From assembly GCA_020444075.1 (NCBI GenBank), contig JAHLLR010000001.1:111782-175781 (forward strand): 64,000 nucleotides of DNA. The letters are read 5' to 3'. The notes below the pieces were generated by a model that was not told where the DNA came from, did no database searches, and saw nothing but the letters and a program-made list of their open reading frames with translations. Source of the DNA: Deltaproteobacteria bacterium (GTDB lineage Bacteria; Desulfobacterota; Desulfobacteria; Desulfobacterales; Desulfosarcinaceae). Position 1 is the stretch's first letter; every line of letters starts with the position of its first letter. The translations under genes were made by a program, and so were the position numbers. This document shows, piece after piece, positions 33,789-42,982 of the stretch.

Positions 33789-35894
33789 TCAGACGATTTC
33801 GTCCGTGATTCGGCTGTCAAACACCCGCTGGCTCTTGCGCTCGGTGCGGGGGAGCCGGCCGTAGTCCACCAGTTCGACATCGATGGAAACCAACAGCTGC
33901 CTTTTTACCTGATAGATGGTTTCATGCACCAGCTCCGCCGTCCGGTCGGCATCAACGGCCTGCCCCCTTTCGATGACCAGTTTCATGGAATCCTTCCCGG
34001 ATGAACCATCGCGGGTCAGGACGATCTGGTATTCGGAGCCCAGCCCCGGAATCGCCGAGAGAATGGTATCGATGGTGGAGGGGTAGATGTTGACGCCCCG
34101 GAATTTGATGGTGTCGTCGCTGCGGCCCTTGATGCGGGAGTGGCGGGGCATGACCGAGCCGCAGGTGCATTTGCCGGGAATGATGCGGGTGATGTCCCGG
34201 GTCCGGTAGCGGATCAACGGCGCCGCTTCCTTGCACAAGGTGGTGACCACCATCTCCCCCCACTCGCCGTCCGGCAGGGGCTGCAGCGTTTCCGGATCGA
34301 TGATTTCCATAATGTAGTAATCGCCCCAGTAATGGATGCAGTCATGATCGGCGCACTCGATGCCGGTGCCGGGACCGTATAGTTCGGTGAGGCCGGTGAT
34401 GTCGAAGAGCTCGGCGCCGCCGAAGAGTTCGGATATTTTCCGGCGCATGGATCGTGAGCTGCGCTCGGAACCGTAAATAATTTTGCGGATGTTGATTTTA
34501 TCGGCGATGCCGCGGCGATGGATCTCCTCGGCCATGAGCAGGGCCATGGAGGCCGTACTGCAAAAGACCGTCGAGCGGACATCCTGCATGAACTGGAGGT
34601 GCATGTCGATATTGCCCGGCCCTACCGGGACAGCCATGGCGCCGACCTTCTCGCATCCCAGCTGAAAGCCCATGCCGGCCGTCCAGATCCCGTAGCCCAC
34701 GGCAATCTGTACCCGGTCCAGGGGGGTGACGCCGGCCATTTCATAGCAGCGCGCAAAAAAGTGAATCCAGTCGTCCAAGTCTTTCTGGGTGTAGCCGATG
34801 ATCTTGCGCTTGCCGGTGGTGCCCGAACTGGCGTGGATGCGCACGATCTGTTCAAAGGGAACCGCGCGCAGGGGAAACGGATAGAACTCGCGCAGATCGT
34901 CGGCGGTGGTAAACGGCATCCGCCTGAGATCTTCCATGCTCCGGATGGACGCGGGGGTGACTCCGGCCGCTTCCAGACGCTGGCGGTAAAAGCTGGAGCC
35001 TTCAAAGGCATGGCGGACGGTCCACTGCAGTCCGGTGAGCTGGTGGGCGGCCAATGCCTGGTCATCGGGGAAATCGGGCATAAACGTGTGTCGATGCATG
35101 TCGGGTTTCTCCAAACGGATGTTGGTCAGTCCGGCTGCCCCCAGCCGGCTGGCCGCTGGTTTCTCTTTGCTGGCGGCGCCCAGAAAGGCAGCGCGCAGCT
35201 TGGGGTCGACGAGCAGGTCCTGACTGCTTCCCTGTTGGACAATGCGTCCGCCGGCCATCAGAAAAGCTTTATGGGAGGCCGACAGCGCTCGGGCGGCATT
35301 CTGCTCCACCAGCAGGATGGTCACGCCGGAACGCGCCAGCTGGTGGATAATTGCAAAGATCTCATCGGTGATCAAAGGGGCCAGGCCCAGGCTGGGTTCA
35401 TCCAGCAGCAGCAATCGCGGCCGGGCCATCAAGGCGCGCCCCATGGCCAGCATCTGCTGCTCGCCGCCGGACAGGGTCCCTGCCGCCTGGTCCCGGCGCT
35501 CGGCCAGACGACCGAAACGGTCGTACACGGCCTGCATGCGGCGGGCGACTTCCTTTCGTCCCGTTTTCAATGCAGCCGTGCCCATCTGCAAATTTTCCGC
35601 TACGGTCAGGTGCGGAAAGACCTCTCTTCCTTCCGGAGTCAGGGCCAGGCCCTGGCGAACCATCTGCACCGGTGAGTTGCCGGTGACGTCATGACCCTCC
35701 AGGAAGACTTCTCCTGCCGAGGGTTTCATGAGACCCATGATGCATTTCAACAGGGTGGTTTTACCGGCGCCGTTGGCGCCCACCAGGGCGACCGTCTCCC
35801 CCGGATCGATGGTCAGGTCCACCCCGAACAGAGCCTGTGCAGCCCCGTAATGGGCAGTCAGGTGGTCGATGGAGAGCAAATGGGGTTGGGTCAT
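33789..35894 (-). CDS. LivF ABC ATPase fused to phenylacetate-CoA ligase
   Basis: One open frame of 701 residues. Residues 1-238 are a LivF-type ATPase: GANGAGKTT (Walker A), LSGGEQQMLAMGRAL (signature), LLLLDEPSLGLAP (Walker B), LLVEQNA. A ~27-residue linker follows, and from about 266 (MHRHTFMPDF) to the end a full-length phenylacetate-CoA ligase of the PaaK type: HASSGTTGKRKI (AMP-binding), TGLTELYGPG, YRTRDITRI. The ATG is one base after the livG stop. ATG 35099, at the PaaK junction, is in frame and has GGAG nine bases upstream, so a separate ligase might also be made. Activates aryl acetates to CoA esters; LivF powers uptake. Confidence 0.88.
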   Translation of the reverse strand: MTQPHLLSIDHLTAHYGAAQALFGVDLTIDPGETVALVGANGAGKTTLLKCIMGLMKPSAGEVFLEGHDVTGNSPVQMVRQGLALTPEGREVFPHLTVAENLQMGTAALKTGRKEVARRMQAVYDRFGRLAERRDQAAGTLSGGEQQMLAMGRALMARPRLLLLDEPSLGLAPLITDEIFAIIHQLARSGVTILLVEQNAARALSASHKAFLMAGGRIVQQGSSQDLLVDPKLRAAFLGAASKEKPAASRLGAAGLTNIRLEKPDMHRHTFMPDFPDDQALAAHQLTGLQWTVRHAFEGSSFYRQRLEAAGVTPASIRSMEDLRRMPFTTADDLREFYPFPLRAVPFEQIVRIHASSGTTGKRKIIGYTQKDLDDWIHFFARCYEMAGVTPLDRVQIAVGYGIWTAGMGFQLGCEKVGAMAVPVGPGNIDMHLQFMQDVRSTVFCSTASMALLMAEEIHRRGIADKINIRKIIYGSERSSRSMRRKISELFGGAELFDITGLTELYGPGTGIECADHDCIHYWGDYYIMEIIDPETLQPLPDGEWGEMVVTTLCKEAAPLIRYRTRDITRIIPGKCTCGSVMPRHSRIKGRSDDTIKFRGVNIYPSTIDTILSAIPGLGSEYQIVLTRDGSSGKDSMKLVIERGQAVDADRTAELVHETIYQVKRQLLVSIDVELVDYGRLPRTERKSQRVFDSRITDEIV

Positions 35895-35895
35895 G

Positions 35896-36660
35896 TCAGG
35901 CAGTCGCCTCCATGCGGCCCAGGTAGGCCTCCAGAACCAGGGGGTTGCTGCGGACCGCCTCCGGCTTTCCAGAGGCAATGCAGCGACCGCTGTCCAGGAC
36001 CACCACCTGGTCCGCCACCTCCATCACCAGTTCCATGTCGTGCTCCACCAGCAGCATGGTGTGGCCGGCGCTGCGCTGTCGGCGGATGTGGCGCGCAATC
36101 TGCGCCGTTTCTTCGGTGTTCAACCCGGCCACCGGCTCGTCCAGCAGCACCAGCCGGGGATCGCTCACGAAGGCGCGCGCCATCTCCACCCGTTTTTTTT
36201 CGCCGTAGGAGAGCGACGATGCCGGCCAGTGCGCTTTTTTTGCCAGGCCGAAGTCATCCAGTGCCTTCAGGGCGCGCAGGCGAAGCTGCCGCTCCTGGTG
36301 GCGCAGGGCCGGCAGACGCATCATGGAAACGGCAAAAGAGCGCTCGGCCGCCACCGTCAGGCCGGTCAATACGTTGTCCAGCACCGTCAGCCGGGAAAAC
36401 AGCTTCAGATTCTGAAAGGTGCGGGCAACGCCCAGGGCGGCAATTTTGAACGCCGGCAGGGCTTCTACCGGGCGTCGCGCCAAAAGAACGCTGCCGGCCT
36501 GAACCCGGTCCACGCCGCTGATGCAATTGATCAGGGTGGATTTGCCGGCGCCATTGGGTCCGATGAGCGCCGTCACCTGCCCCGGGGCAATGCGAAACGA
36601 GACATCCTGCAAGGCCGGCAGGCCGCCGAACCATTTGCTGACATTTCTCAATTCAAGCAT
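35896..36660 (-). CDS. livG: Branched-chain-type ABC transporter ATPase LivG
   Basis: 254 residues. GPNGAGKSTLINCISG (Walker A), ARTFQNLKLF (Q-loop, the LivG pattern), LSYGEKKRVEMARAF (signature) and LVLLDEPVAGLN (Walker B). Pairs with LivF under the LivH/LivM membrane subunits. Overlaps livM by eight bases and is followed after one base by the livF-ligase start. Confidence 0.94.
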   Translation of the reverse strand: MLELRNVSKWFGGLPALQDVSFRIAPGQVTALIGPNGAGKSTLINCISGVDRVQAGSVLLARRPVEALPAFKIAALGVARTFQNLKLFSRLTVLDNVLTGLTVAAERSFAVSMMRLPALRHQERQLRLRALKALDDFGLAKKAHWPASSLSYGEKKRVEMARAFVSDPRLVLLDEPVAGLNTEETAQIARHIRRQRSAGHTMLLVEHDMELVMEVADQVVVLDSGRCIASGKPEAVRSNPLVLEAYLGRMEATA

Positions 36661-37642
36661 GACGATTCAAGGCGATGCGCGTCCGCACCGCGTCGACAAT
36701 GCCCGTCACCAGTCCCTGGGGCAGAAAGAGCAGAATCATGACCAGGATCAGGCCATGGATGATGTCTTTGAACGATTCCAGGGCCTCGATCCATTCGGGC
36801 AGCAAGGTGATCAGGGCCGTACCGAACAGGGTTCCCCAGATAGAGCCCATGCCGCCCACCACCACCATGATCACAAAATCCACGGAAACGAAAATATTGA
36901 ACGAATCCGGGCTCACAAAGGCATAACAGTGGGCGAACAGGCTGCCGGCCACCGAGGCCAGCACCGCCGACAGGATAAACACTTTCACCTTGGCGCGGCG
37001 GGTGTCCACCCCCAGTGCGGCCGCCGCGGTTTCATCTTCCGCCAGGGCCGCCAGTCCCCGTCCCACACCGCTGCGCACCAGGTTGAGGCACAGCAGAAGC
37101 GCGACCATGGCAAAGGTCCACACCAGGTAGTGAAAATGGATTTCGTTGTCGAACACCACGGAACCGATGGTAAGATAGGGGATGCCGGCGAAACCGCTGG
37201 GCCCGCCGGTTACCGCATCCCATTGCACCAGGATGGTATACACGACGATGTTGAACCCTAAAGTCGCCATGGCCAGGTAGTGTCCGCTCAGCTTGAGTGC
37301 GGGGAGCCCCACCGCCAGGGCGATCAGGGCGGCAACCAGGGCGACCGCCATCATGACAGGCCAGGCCGGTCCGCCCAGTGTGACGGTGCCGATGGCCGAT
37401 CCGTAGGCGCCGATGGCGAAAAAAGCGGCGTGTCCCAGACTGATCTGGCCGGCATAGCCGATGAACAGGTTCAGCCCCAGTACCACGATCGCATAGATGG
37501 CGATCAGGTTGGACAGGCCCAGGTTGTAAGGGTTGCTCTCCATCACCGGCCAGGCCACCAGCACCACGCCCAGGGCCAGCACGGTCAGGCCGGTGCGGTG
37601 CAGGTATATAAAATAGAAGAGGTTGTCTCTGGTCGTTAGCAT
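36653..37642 (-). CDS. livM: Branched-chain-type ABC transporter permease LivM
   Basis: 329 residues, about nine to ten membrane helices. Conserved segments include LNLFIGYAGQISLGHAAFFAIGAY, LSGHYLAMATLGFN, AALGVDTRRAKV (EAA-like loop) and VVVGGMGSIWGTLFG. The ATG at 37642 has a weak ribosome site. Separated from livH by 143 bases containing a 16-bp inverted repeat. Confidence 0.93.
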   Translation of the reverse strand: MLTTRDNLFYFIYLHRTGLTVLALGVVLVAWPVMESNPYNLGLSNLIAIYAIVVLGLNLFIGYAGQISLGHAAFFAIGAYGSAIGTVTLGGPAWPVMMAVALVAALIALAVGLPALKLSGHYLAMATLGFNIVVYTILVQWDAVTGGPSGFAGIPYLTIGSVVFDNEIHFHYLVWTFAMVALLLCLNLVRSGVGRGLAALAEDETAAAALGVDTRRAKVKVFILSAVLASVAGSLFAHCYAFVSPDSFNIFVSVDFVIMVVVGGMGSIWGTLFGTALITLLPEWIEALESFKDIIHGLILVMILLFLPQGLVTGIVDAVRTRIALNRHA

Positions 37643-37688
37643 GGTGGTTCAACTGAGCGCCGATCAATATCAGCATATCATCAATTAG

Positions 37689-37765
37689 AGAATACAGAAG
37701 CCAGGAGTCAGAATCCAGACGGGCGAAGCGCAGCGACATCCTCTTCCTTCTGGCTTCTGTATTCT
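37689..37765. repeat. 16-bp inverted repeat between livH and livM
   Basis: AGAATACAGAAGCCAG (37689-37704) and CTGGCTTCTGTATTCT (37750-37765) are perfect complements with a 45-base loop. Similar CTTCTG-rich sequence occurs near 43826-43854. It looks like an interspersed intergenic element placed inside the liv operon; no T-run follows. Confidence 0.6.
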
Positions 37766-37785
37766 GAATTCCGACTTCTTTCTTT

Positions 37786-38652
37786 TCACTTTCCCAGCAA
37801 CCCTTTCGGCCGGACAAAAAGCACCAGCAGCAACACCACGAATGCCGATACATCCTTGTATGCACTGCTCCAGTATCCGGCGGACAGGGATTCCAGCAAC
37901 CCCAGCAGCAACCCTCCCAGCACGGCGCCGGGGAAAGAGCCGAACCCGCCCAGGATGGCGGCGGCGAAGCCCTTGAGTCCCAGCAGCACTCCCACGTCAT
38001 AGCTCAATGTGGTGATGGGGGTCACCAGCACACCGGCCAGGCCGCCCAATCCGCCGGCCAGGGCAAAGCTGGCCGCCTTGACGCGCCCCACGGGAATACC
38101 CACCACCGCGGCTGCCGTCTGATTGGAAGCCACGGCACGCATGCACAGGCCCAGCCGGGTACCGCGGAAAAAAAAGACCAGCAGCCCGATGGCCAGGGTG
38201 GTGATGACCAGGATGGCCACGGCCTGCGGCAAAATGGCGGCACCGGCGATGCGCAGAGGTTCCTCGCCCGCCAGCGGTGGAACGGCCATGCGGTTTTTTC
38301 CCCAGATCAGCTTCATGCCGCCGCGCAGGATAATGGAAATGCCGATAGTCAGAAAGATCAGCACCAGGTGGTTCTGGGACCGGGACGGCCGGACCCCCAG
38401 ACGCTCCACGACGATTCCCACCAGGGTAACGGCCGCCACGGCGCAGGGCAGAGCCACCACCATGGGCAGGCCGCTCCAGAACAGTCCGCTGAACAGGAAC
38501 ATGCCCCCCAGGGAGACAAAATCCACCTGGGCAAAATTGACGATGCCGATGGTGTTGTGCACCACGCAGAACCCCAAGGCGATCAGGGCATAAATGGCAC
38601 CGCTGGTGATCCCTGCAAACACGAACTGCAGCAGGTCCTGGAAACCGGACAA
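37786..38652 (-). CDS. livH: Branched-chain-type ABC transporter permease LivH
   Basis: 288 residues, about eight membrane helices; FAGITSGAIYALIALGFCVV, GIVNFAQVDFVSLGG, LGLCMRAVASNQTAAAVVGI (EAA-like) and GFAAAILGGFGSFPGAVLGG are typical. The start is read as TTG at 38652 because GGAGG lies four bases before it; the frame can be extended to another TTG at 38673. First gene of the leftward liv-ligase transcription unit. Confidence 0.92.
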   Translation of the reverse strand: MSGFQDLLQFVFAGITSGAIYALIALGFCVVHNTIGIVNFAQVDFVSLGGMFLFSGLFWSGLPMVVALPCAVAAVTLVGIVVERLGVRPSRSQNHLVLIFLTIGISIILRGGMKLIWGKNRMAVPPLAGEEPLRIAGAAILPQAVAILVITTLAIGLLVFFFRGTRLGLCMRAVASNQTAAAVVGIPVGRVKAASFALAGGLGGLAGVLVTPITTLSYDVGVLLGLKGFAAAILGGFGSFPGAVLGGLLLGLLESLSAGYWSSAYKDVSAFVVLLLVLFVRPKGLLGK

Positions 38653-38688
38653 TGTTCCTCCGCATAGAAACAATTTTGATTTTAAAGA

Positions 38689-38704
38689 GGCCCAGACTAT
38701 GCCA
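38689..38704 (-). promoter_or_regulatory. Candidate promoter of the liv-ligase operon (sigma54-like)
   Basis: Minus strand TGGCATAGTCTGGGCC has TGGCA and GC at sigma54 spacing; expected start point near 38677, 25 bases before the livH TTG. An overlapping sigma70 reading (TTGACC, 17 bases, TAGTCT) is also possible. The divergent hybrid kinase begins 240 bases away. Confidence 0.38.
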
Positions 38705-38891
38705 GGCTATGACTCAGGTCAAGTCCATAAATGTGAAGTTGCTTTTCTTGAACCCTTTACGTGCAACCCGGTCTGCAAGAACAGCAAATGTTTCGCATGG
38801 TACCTATGGTCGAAACAAAACCGCTGTGATATAAAATCGAAATTGGATAGATCGATTTAATCGGCAGCCACGATAAAGGAATCCTGCCCAT

Positions 38892-41800
38892 ATGACTGGA
38901 TCGAAGCCGACCGTCAGGAATTCATGGATGAGCCGGACCCTGATCATCCTCCTTGGCGGCATTCTTTTGGCAGGCGCCTTTACCACCTGGTGGACGGTCA
39001 GGCAAGCGAACCGCTATATGCGCGAGGACCTGCTTTACCAGGCCCGTCTCGTGGCTCAGACAGTGGATATCAAACGGATCCTGTCGCTTTCGGGTTCCGA
39101 TGCCGACCTGATTGCAGCTGACTATCTCCGACTCAAGGAGCAGTTGGCCTGTATCAGAAAAGCCAGCGCAGGATGTAAATTCATTTACCTCCTCGGCCGC
39201 CGGGAAAATGGCCCTGTTTTCTTCTTTGTGGACAGCGAACCGCCTGGCTCAGAAGACGAATCCCCGGCCGGCCAGATCTACGAAGAGGTATCCAGCGAGG
39301 ACCTGAGGGCTTTTGAAGAGAAGAGGGCCCTGACCTCGGGACCGGCCAGCGACCGCTGGGGGACATGGATCAGCGCCCTGGTGCCCCTGACCGACCCTGA
39401 TTCCGATGCCCTGGTCGCGGTCCTGGGAATAGATTTTGATGCCCGCGACTGGCAACGGAAACTGAAGCAAACTGCATTACCGTCGATCCTGTTTACCCTG
39501 GCCACGATGGCACTGTTGACTGTCGGGGCATACCTTCTCAACCGGCGCACCAATGGTGACGATCAGCCACCCCATCACTACCGATACCGGCCGATAATTC
39601 TTGTAATCGTCATCACTGGATCGTTCCTGAGCTTGTCGACGGCCTGGATAACCAATGGACAGACCATCCATTCGCGCCGCCAGGCCTTCCGGCAACTGGC
39701 ACAGGACAAGGCCAGCGCCATCGCCAAGGCCCTCCATACCTTGCGTCATACCGAACTGGAGGCCCTGGCGCGTCTTTTTGAAGCCAGCGAGTACGTAAGC
39801 CCGAAAGAGTTCAACGATTACACCGATTATCTGCTAAAGAATCCTGTGATCCGGACCTGGGCCTGGGCCCAGTGGATGCCGGCTTCGGACCGGGAGCGCA
39901 TGGAGGAGCAGATCCGTGCCGAGGGTCTCTCTGAATTTTCGATTTGGCAACGGGATGTGAACGGCAACCGCCTTCCCGTCGCAAAGCGCGACGACGGCTA
40001 CTGCCCAATCATCCGTGCAGCGCCTGCAGAAAGAAAGCGGGAGGCGCTGGGGTTCGATCTCGGTTCCGATCCGTTGCGGCAAAGGGCGCTGGAAGCGGCC
40101 GCACACAGCGGTCTGACCACCTGCAGCGCCCCCATCGGTAATCCGGGAGAGCCGAACACGCCGGCAATCATTCACGTTTTCCGACCCATCTTTGCGCAGG
40201 ACAACGCTTCCCGCCTGCGCGGATTTGCATTGGCCGATCTTCAACCTGCCGCGCTTCTGAAAAGCGCACGCCCAACCGATGCGGTTCTCCTGGAGCTGGC
40301 GATTGGTATTTCCGGAACGGCCATCGAAACCCTCGCCGCGTCCTGGGAACGCGGCAGCTTTCCAGATACCCGGTTATCCGTGACATACCCAATCTTCGAA
40401 TTCGGCCAGGTATTTCTGGTAACTGCTTATGCAGGATCGGCATTCATGAAGCTCTACGCCTTCCGGGTGGCGTGGCTGGTCCTGATCGCCGGTTTGATGC
40501 TAACGATACTGCTGGCCGGATGGTTCGGATCCGTCCATCGCAAACGGGAGCAACTGGAAAGGCTGGTCGAGGAGCGTACCCGCAGTCTTGTCGAAACCCG
40601 GAATCAGATGGAACTGGTACTGCACGGCGCCGATCTGGGCGCCTGGGAATGGTGCGTGCCCTCCGACGCAATGATCGTCAATGAAAACTGGGCGAAGCTA
40701 ATCGGGTACCGGTTCGACGAAATCGGGCCGCTTCTCGAAAACTGGAGAGGGTTGATCGCGCCTGAAGACATAACTGCCGCGAACGAGGCCATGCAGTTGC
40801 ACCTGGAAGGTCAATCGGATTTTTACGAGATCGAACATCGCCTGCTGCACAAGGCGGGGCATTATATCTGGGTGCTGGCCAAAGGCCGCGTGATCGAAAG
40901 GGATGCGGAGGGCTGCCCGCTAAGGGTCTGCGGAACATGCCTCGACACCACCAAACACAGACAGGTCGAGGCGGCATTGAAAACCAGTGAAACACTCCTG
41001 CGAACACTGATTGACACGCTGCCTGATCTGGTCTGGCTCAAGGATCCGCAGGGGGTTTACCTGGCCTGCAACAAACGTTTTGAACGTTTGTATGGGGCGA
41101 AAGAAGCCGACATCATTGGTAAAACCGATTATGATTTTGTAGACCCGGAGTTGGCCGATTTCTTCCGGAAAAAAGATGAGGCCGCCATGGTGGCGGGCAG
41201 CGCCTGCCTGAATGAGGAAGAGCTTACCTTTGCCGACGATGGCCATCGCGAACTCGTGGAAACCATTAAGACACCGATGGTGGACGCGCGAGGCAGGCAG
41301 ATTGGCGTGCTGGGCATTGCCCGGAACATCACCGACCGCAAACGCACCATGGAGATGCTTCGCCTGTCCGAGGAGAAATTTTCCAAAATTTTTGCCATGT
41401 CGCCGGATATCATCGCCATCACCCGCTTGCAGGACGGAAAGATCATGGATGTCAATATCGGCTTCGAGGAGACCACCGGCTGGAAAAGAAGCGAGGTCGT
41501 GGGGCGAACATCGGCCGACATTCAATTCTGGGCCGATCCGTCGGCTCGAGAGGATATGGTAACCGAATTGATGGCCGGCCGTGATGTCCTGCATCGCGAA
41601 ATAGAATTCCGGCGCAAAGACGGTAACAGGAGGATCGGTGTTTATTCAGCCCGAATGATCCGTATTTCGGACGAAGTGACGTTGATTTTCATCCTGCAGG
41701 ATATCACCAAAAGCAGAAGTCTGGAAGCTCAGCTGCAACAATCCCAGAAGCTGGAAGCCGTGGGCGTCCTGGCCGGAGGAGTGGCCCACGACTTCAATAA

Positions 41801-42866
41801 CATGCTGGGAGCCATCATAGGGTATGCCGAACTGTCCATGAGCACACTGGATTCGTCCGATCCCATGCGCAGAAATTTCAACAAGATCCTCGACGCCGCC
41901 CAGCGTTCGGCCAACCTTACCCGGCAGCTCCTGGCCTTCGCCCGTAAACAGACAATCGAACCGGTGGTGTTCGACCTCAATGCCTCGATCGAAGGCACCC
42001 TGAAAATGCTGCGCCGGCTCATCGGTGAAAACATCGAATTGGCCTGGCAGCCAACGACCGTAAAATGCTCCGTTTGCATGGACCCCGGCCAGCTGGACCA
42101 GATCCTGGCCAACCTGTGCGTCAACGCCCGGGATGCCATCGCGGAGGTCGGCAAAATAACCATAAAAACCAGCACTATATTGTTCGACGAGATCTCTTGC
42201 AGCGCCTATGCCGACTGTGTCCCCGGGGAGTACGTACGGCTCACCATCGGCGACGACGGTTGTGGCATGGACCGGGAGACCCAGGACCACATCTTTGAAC
42301 CCTTTTTTACCACCAAGGGAATCGGCCAGGGCACGGGATTGGGGCTGGCCACCGTATACGGTATTGTCAAGCAGAACCAGGGATTTATCCAACTTTACAG
42401 TGAGTCCGGCATCGGCACGACCTTCGATATTTACCTGCCCCGGCATGCCGGTGGCGCCGAGACCGCGATCAAAGACAGCGACGATGCGATCCCGTACAGC
42501 CAGGGCGAGACCATCCTGATGGTGGAAGACGATCCCACCATGCGGGAAATGGGTCTGCTGATGCTGCAGCGTCTGGGGTACACCGTTCTCCCGGCGGCAA
42601 CGCCCGGCGAGGCCATCCGAATGGCCGAGGACGAGCACACGGACATCCAGCTGTTCATCACCGACGTGGTCATGCCCGAAATGAACGGCCGTGAACTGGC
42701 CGACCGGCTGCTGGCGATTCGGCCGGGGATGAAGCACCTGTTCATGTCCGGCTACACCGCCGATGTCATCGCCCACCAGGGCGTGCTGGAGGAAGGGGTC
42801 AACTTCATCCATAAGCCGTTTACGGTGAAGGATTTGGCTGTCAAGATCCGGGCGGTGCTGGCATGA
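38892..42866 (+). CDS. Hybrid histidine kinase with CHASE, three PAS and receiver domains
   Basis: 1324 residues. A membrane helix (about 16-36) precedes a first periplasmic sensor region; helices near 195-215 and 233-253 lead to a CHASE domain (RRQAFRQLAQDKASAI, NPVIRTWAWAQWMPA); another helix lies near 520-540. Three PAS domains follow, then HisKA with GGVAHDFNN (His966), a HATPase with CVNARDAI and GQGTGLGLATVYG, and a C-terminal receiver with Asp1258 in FITDVVMPEM. Two external sensor regions in one kinase are unusual. No output regulator is beside it. It is divergent from the liv-ligase operon, so it may sense a transported amino or aryl acid; this is inference. Confidence 0.92.
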   Translation: MTGSKPTVRNSWMSRTLIILLGGILLAGAFTTWWTVRQANRYMREDLLYQARLVAQTVDIKRILSLSGSDADLIAADYLRLKEQLACIRKASAGCKFIYLLGRRENGPVFFFVDSEPPGSEDESPAGQIYEEVSSEDLRAFEEKRALTSGPASDRWGTWISALVPLTDPDSDALVAVLGIDFDARDWQRKLKQTALPSILFTLATMALLTVGAYLLNRRTNGDDQPPHHYRYRPIILVIVITGSFLSLSTAWITNGQTIHSRRQAFRQLAQDKASAIAKALHTLRHTELEALARLFEASEYVSPKEFNDYTDYLLKNPVIRTWAWAQWMPASDRERMEEQIRAEGLSEFSIWQRDVNGNRLPVAKRDDGYCPIIRAAPAERKREALGFDLGSDPLRQRALEAAAHSGLTTCSAPIGNPGEPNTPAIIHVFRPIFAQDNASRLRGFALADLQPAALLKSARPTDAVLLELAIGISGTAIETLAASWERGSFPDTRLSVTYPIFEFGQVFLVTAYAGSAFMKLYAFRVAWLVLIAGLMLTILLAGWFGSVHRKREQLERLVEERTRSLVETRNQMELVLHGADLGAWEWCVPSDAMIVNENWAKLIGYRFDEIGPLLENWRGLIAPEDITAANEAMQLHLEGQSDFYEIEHRLLHKAGHYIWVLAKGRVIERDAEGCPLRVCGTCLDTTKHRQVEAALKTSETLLRTLIDTLPDLVWLKDPQGVYLACNKRFERLYGAKEADIIGKTDYDFVDPELADFFRKKDEAAMVAGSACLNEEELTFADDGHRELVETIKTPMVDARGRQIGVLGIARNITDRKRTMEMLRLSEEKFSKIFAMSPDIIAITRLQDGKIMDVNIGFEETTGWKRSEVVGRTSADIQFWADPSAREDMVTELMAGRDVLHREIEFRRKDGNRRIGVYSARMIRISDEVTLIFILQDITKSRSLEAQLQQSQKLEAVGVLAGGVAHDFNNMLGAIIGYAELSMSTLDSSDPMRRNFNKILDAAQRSANLTRQLLAFARKQTIEPVVFDLNASIEGTLKMLRRLIGENIELAWQPTTVKCSVCMDPGQLDQILANLCVNARDAIAEVGKITIKTSTILFDEISCSAYADCVPGEYVRLTIGDDGCGMDRETQDHIFEPFFTTKGIGQGTGLGLATVYGIVKQNQGFIQLYSESGIGTTFDIYLPRHAGGAETAIKDSDDAIPYSQGETILMVEDDPTMREMGLLMLQRLGYTVLPAATPGEAIRMAEDEHTDIQLFITDVVMPEMNGRELADRLLAIRPGMKHLFMSGYTADVIAHQGVLEEGVNFIHKPFTVKDLAVKIRAVLA

Positions 42867-42908
42867 GCGCGATGGCTGTACGTGAACTGCCAGCGCGCTC
42901 ATGCCAGC
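42857..42908. repeat. 15-bp inverted repeat across the hybrid kinase stop codon
   Basis: GCTGGCATGAGCGCG (42857-42871) and CGCGCTCATGCCAGC (42894-42908) are perfect complements around a 22-base loop. The left arm contains the kinase TGA stop. No T-run follows. It should form a strong RNA hairpin; possible roles are transcript end protection or factor-dependent termination. Confidence 0.65.
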
Positions 42909-42982
42909 GGCATTGAACGTCGTGTGGCAATGAAGCAGCGTCATGTCAGGTCGGATAACATTGAGAAAAAAGGATTTGCACG

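Noticed and set aside
37643-37785. Inverted repeat between livH and livM considered as insertion-sequence ends
   Set aside because: No transposase, no target duplication, and similar text occurs in other spacers.
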